Both the position numbers and the translations under genes were made by a program. From Flavobacterium psychrophilum (lineage in GTDB: Bacteria > Bacteroidota > Bacteroidia > Flavobacteriales > Flavobacteriaceae), in assembly GCA_945869365.1 (NCBI GenBank), contig CAMBOW010000047.1, forward strand, positions 1 through 14,636: 14,636 bases of DNA. Reading direction: 5' to 3'. Shown piece after piece: positions 13,471-14,636 of the stretch (position 1 is the stretch's first letter; each line of letters starts with the position of its first letter). Below the pieces are notes generated by a model. That model saw nothing but the letters and a program-made list of their open reading frames with translations. It did no database searches and was not told where the DNA came from.

Positions 13471-13967
13471 TAGTTTAGGGATTTTAAAGTCGTTTTTATC
13501 GTCTCAAAGTCGGTTTCGATGGCGCGATAGGTGATTATTTTTCCATTTGCATCCAAGATGATGTAGCGCGGAATCCAATCCAAATCAATAGCTTGCCCAA
13601 ACACACCTTTCATGCCATCGGCCATAAGGTAATGCGCTCCATGTAATTCATGTTTGGCAATGCCTTCGGCCCATTTTTCTGCAGTTTTATCGGCCGAAAT
13701 GAATACGTAATCTACTCCAGGAAATTCTGCTTGAATGGCATTAATTTTAGGCATGGCTTTCACACAATCACCACACCAAGAGGCCCATACTTCGACCAAA
13801 GTTACTTTGCCTTTGTGCGCAGCTAGTATTGAAGAAAAGGATTCGGTTGCACCCGATGTAGTCACTAAATTGGTTGCTAATGCCTCGGCTGAAAAGCTTG
13901 TCTTTTGGGCTTTACTGCAGGAAAATAAGCTGATCGTAAGTGCCAATGCGTAGATTGATTTTTTCAT
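13470..13967 (-). CDS. Thioredoxin-like TlpA-type lipoprotein
   Basis: A 165-residue protein with a lipoprotein signal (lipobox LFSC, Cys17). The thioredoxin fold follows: LVEVWASWCGDCVKAMP holds the redox pair Cys65-Cys68 (WCGDC), and Pro133 in DWIPRYIILD is the cis-proline opposite the active site. This is the TlpA/ResA class of membrane-anchored periplasmic thiol oxidoreductases, which reduce disulfides in apocytochromes or other envelope proteins; the partner is unknown. It is the first gene of the operon with tpiA, prmA and clpS and overlaps tpiA by one base. A -7 box lies 43 nt upstream on the minus strand. Confidence 0.92.
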   Translation of the reverse strand: MKKSIYALALTISLFSCSKAQKTSFSAEALATNLVTTSGATESFSSILAAHKGKVTLVEVWASWCGDCVKAMPKINAIQAEFPGVDYVFISADKTAEKWAEGIAKHELHGAHYLMADGMKGVFGQAIDLDWIPRYIILDANGKIITYRAIETDFETIKTTLKSLN

Positions 13968-13994
13968 AGAAACAATAGAAGTTAAATAAATTGA

Positions 13995-14029
13995 TATATT
14001 TGAACGCAGGCAAAAATACTTAATTTTTG
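13995..14029 (+). promoter_or_regulatory. Candidate promoter region for the P-domain/CotH gene
   Basis: Two readings are possible. TATATTTG (13995-14002) is an exact -7 box, 60 nt before the ATG at 14063 and without a -33 partner. Alternatively its TTTG (13999-14002) serves as the -33 box for TAATTTTTG (14021-14029), an 18-nt spacing to a -7 box with one extra base, leaving a 33-nt leader. Either way it overlaps the opposing tlpA-type promoter. Confidence 0.35.
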
Positions 14030-14045
14030 ATGTCCAACTTGCAAA
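14011..14045 (-). promoter_or_regulatory. Bacteroidota promoter for the thioredoxin-tpiA-prmA-clpS operon
   Basis: On the minus strand TTTG (14045-14042) is followed after 23 nt by TATTTTTG (14018-14011), an exact -7 box. The spacing is at the long end of the reported range. The leader to the ATG at 13967 is about 35-40 nt. Confidence 0.5.
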
Positions 14046-14062
14046 AAATAGTCCTTTATTTC

Positions 14063-14636
14063 ATGAAAAAAAAATATGGTTTTTTATTCCTGTTTCTGGT
14101 GATTGTATCACCAGCCCAAACGTTTTCAGGCACTACAGGTTCAATTACAGATAACGGTCAAGCCAATGATTTTACGGCCAATGTAATTGGATTAGCTAAT
14201 CCATTAAGTTCAGGTTATGGTTTAAAACAAGTTTGTATGCGAATTAACCACAGCTACGATTCGGATTTGGTTGTGCAATTAATTGCCCCAGATGGCACCT
14301 TAGTTAATTTATTTTCAGGAGTAGGGGGTGATGGCGATAATTTTACCAATACATGTTTAAATCAATCGGCCACTATTTCTATCAATGCAGGTTCGCCTCC
14401 TTTTAACGGCACATTTAAACCCCAAGAGACCATTGGAAATTTCAATAATGGAAGTAGTGGAATTGGGCAGTGGAAATTACGCATTTACGATACCTATCCG
14501 GCTGATGCTGGAATCCTCATCAATTGGTCCGTTACCTTTGGACCTAATGTTGCTGGCCCATTTGTATTTATATCTTCCAATTTACCGATTGTTACCATCA
14601 ATACAGCAGGTCAAGCCATCGTCGATTCGCCTTCTA
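14063..14636 (+). CDS. Secreted P-domain (Homo B) protein leading into a CotH-like region (3' end outside window)
   Basis: The frame is open from the ATG at 14063 to the window edge (191 codons). Residues 1-19 form a signal peptide ending SPAQ. Residues about 22-160 match a proprotein convertase P domain (PF01483): SYDSDLVVQLIAPDGTLVNL (64-83), then DNFTNTCLNQSA, PFNGTFKPQE, and the closing strand pair GQWKLRIYDTYPADAG...INWSVTFG. Two cysteines (58 and 98) could form a disulfide. From 168 the chain reads FVFISSNLPIVTINTAGQAI, which resembles the opening of CotH kinase-like domains of secreted Bacteroidota proteins as I remember them. Such proteins often end in a type IX secretion tail, which would lie outside the window. 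The P domain is confident; the CotH reading is tentative. Confidence 0.8.
   Translation, partial: MKKKYGFLFLFLVIVSPAQTFSGTTGSITDNGQANDFTANVIGLANPLSSGYGLKQVCMRINHSYDSDLVVQLIAPDGTLVNLFSGVGGDGDNFTNTCLNQSATISINAGSPPFNGTFKPQETIGNFNNGSSGIGQWKLRIYDTYPADAGILINWSVTFGPNVAGPFVFISSNLPIVTINTAGQAIVDSPS

Noticed and set aside
1..14636. CRISPR arrays, tRNA or rRNA genes, insertion sequences, phage or toxin-antitoxin genes
   Set aside because: No spaced direct repeats, cloverleaf or rRNA-like sequence, transposase motifs or small paired toxin-antitoxin frames were seen on either strand.

Overview
The window looks like chromosomal DNA of a member of the Bacteroidota, most likely Flavobacteriaceae (Flavobacterium-like). 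Three things point there. The protein families include GH97, DUF4199, an FHS-type sugar transporter, class II KdsA and the tlpA-tpiA-prmA-clpS order. Composition is moderately AT-rich. Start regions lack clear Shine-Dalgarno sequences, and exact TAnnTTTG boxes, the Bacteroidota -7 promoter element, sit about 16-60 nt before start codons. There are no rRNA or tRNA genes, CRISPR arrays, insertion sequences or phage genes. No gap without a gene exceeds about 200 bp.

Layout. (1) 1-813, minus: 5' part of a serine hydrolase of the beta-lactamase/PBP fold, cut by the window edge. (2) 1015-4345, plus: a LYS1-like saccharopine/alanine dehydrogenase family protein, then a secreted GH97 alpha-glycosidase. 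(3) 4539-5975, plus: an FHS-family sugar importer, closed by a strong intrinsic terminator at 5999-6031. (4) 6102-7466, plus: a secreted M28 metallopeptidase of carboxypeptidase Q type. (5) 10182-7463, minus: DUF4199 membrane protein, small lipoprotein, kdsA, outer-membrane beta-barrel protein. (6) 10285-11593, plus: a YeeE/YedE sulfur-compound transporter split into two genes, followed by a small CxxC heavy-metal-associated protein. (7) 13967-11590, minus: a compact operon of a thioredoxin-like lipoprotein, tpiA, prmA and clpS. (8) 14063 to the edge, plus: start of a secreted protein with a P (Homo B) domain leading into what looks like a CotH kinase-like region.

The genes fall into functional groups. 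GH97 and the FHS transporter make a plausible 'cut alpha-glucoside, import hexose' pair, with a candidate LacI-type operator between them. kdsA makes the KDO precursor for lipopolysaccharide and lies among envelope genes of unknown role. The split YeeE genes and the CxxC protein suggest sulfur or thiol chemistry. The tlpA-tpiA-prmA-clpS block is housekeeping, with coupled reading frames.

Three start codons need care. Long open frames can be drawn from TTG codons at 988, 6081 and 9176 (minus), but each TTG lies inside a -7 promoter box. The true starts are the ATGs at 1015, 6102 and 9155. Nothing here is clearly a new defence or mobile system. The most unusual items are the P-domain/CotH protein, the split YeeE plus CxxC set, the LYS1-like enzyme, and the DUF4199-lipoprotein-kdsA neighbourhood.
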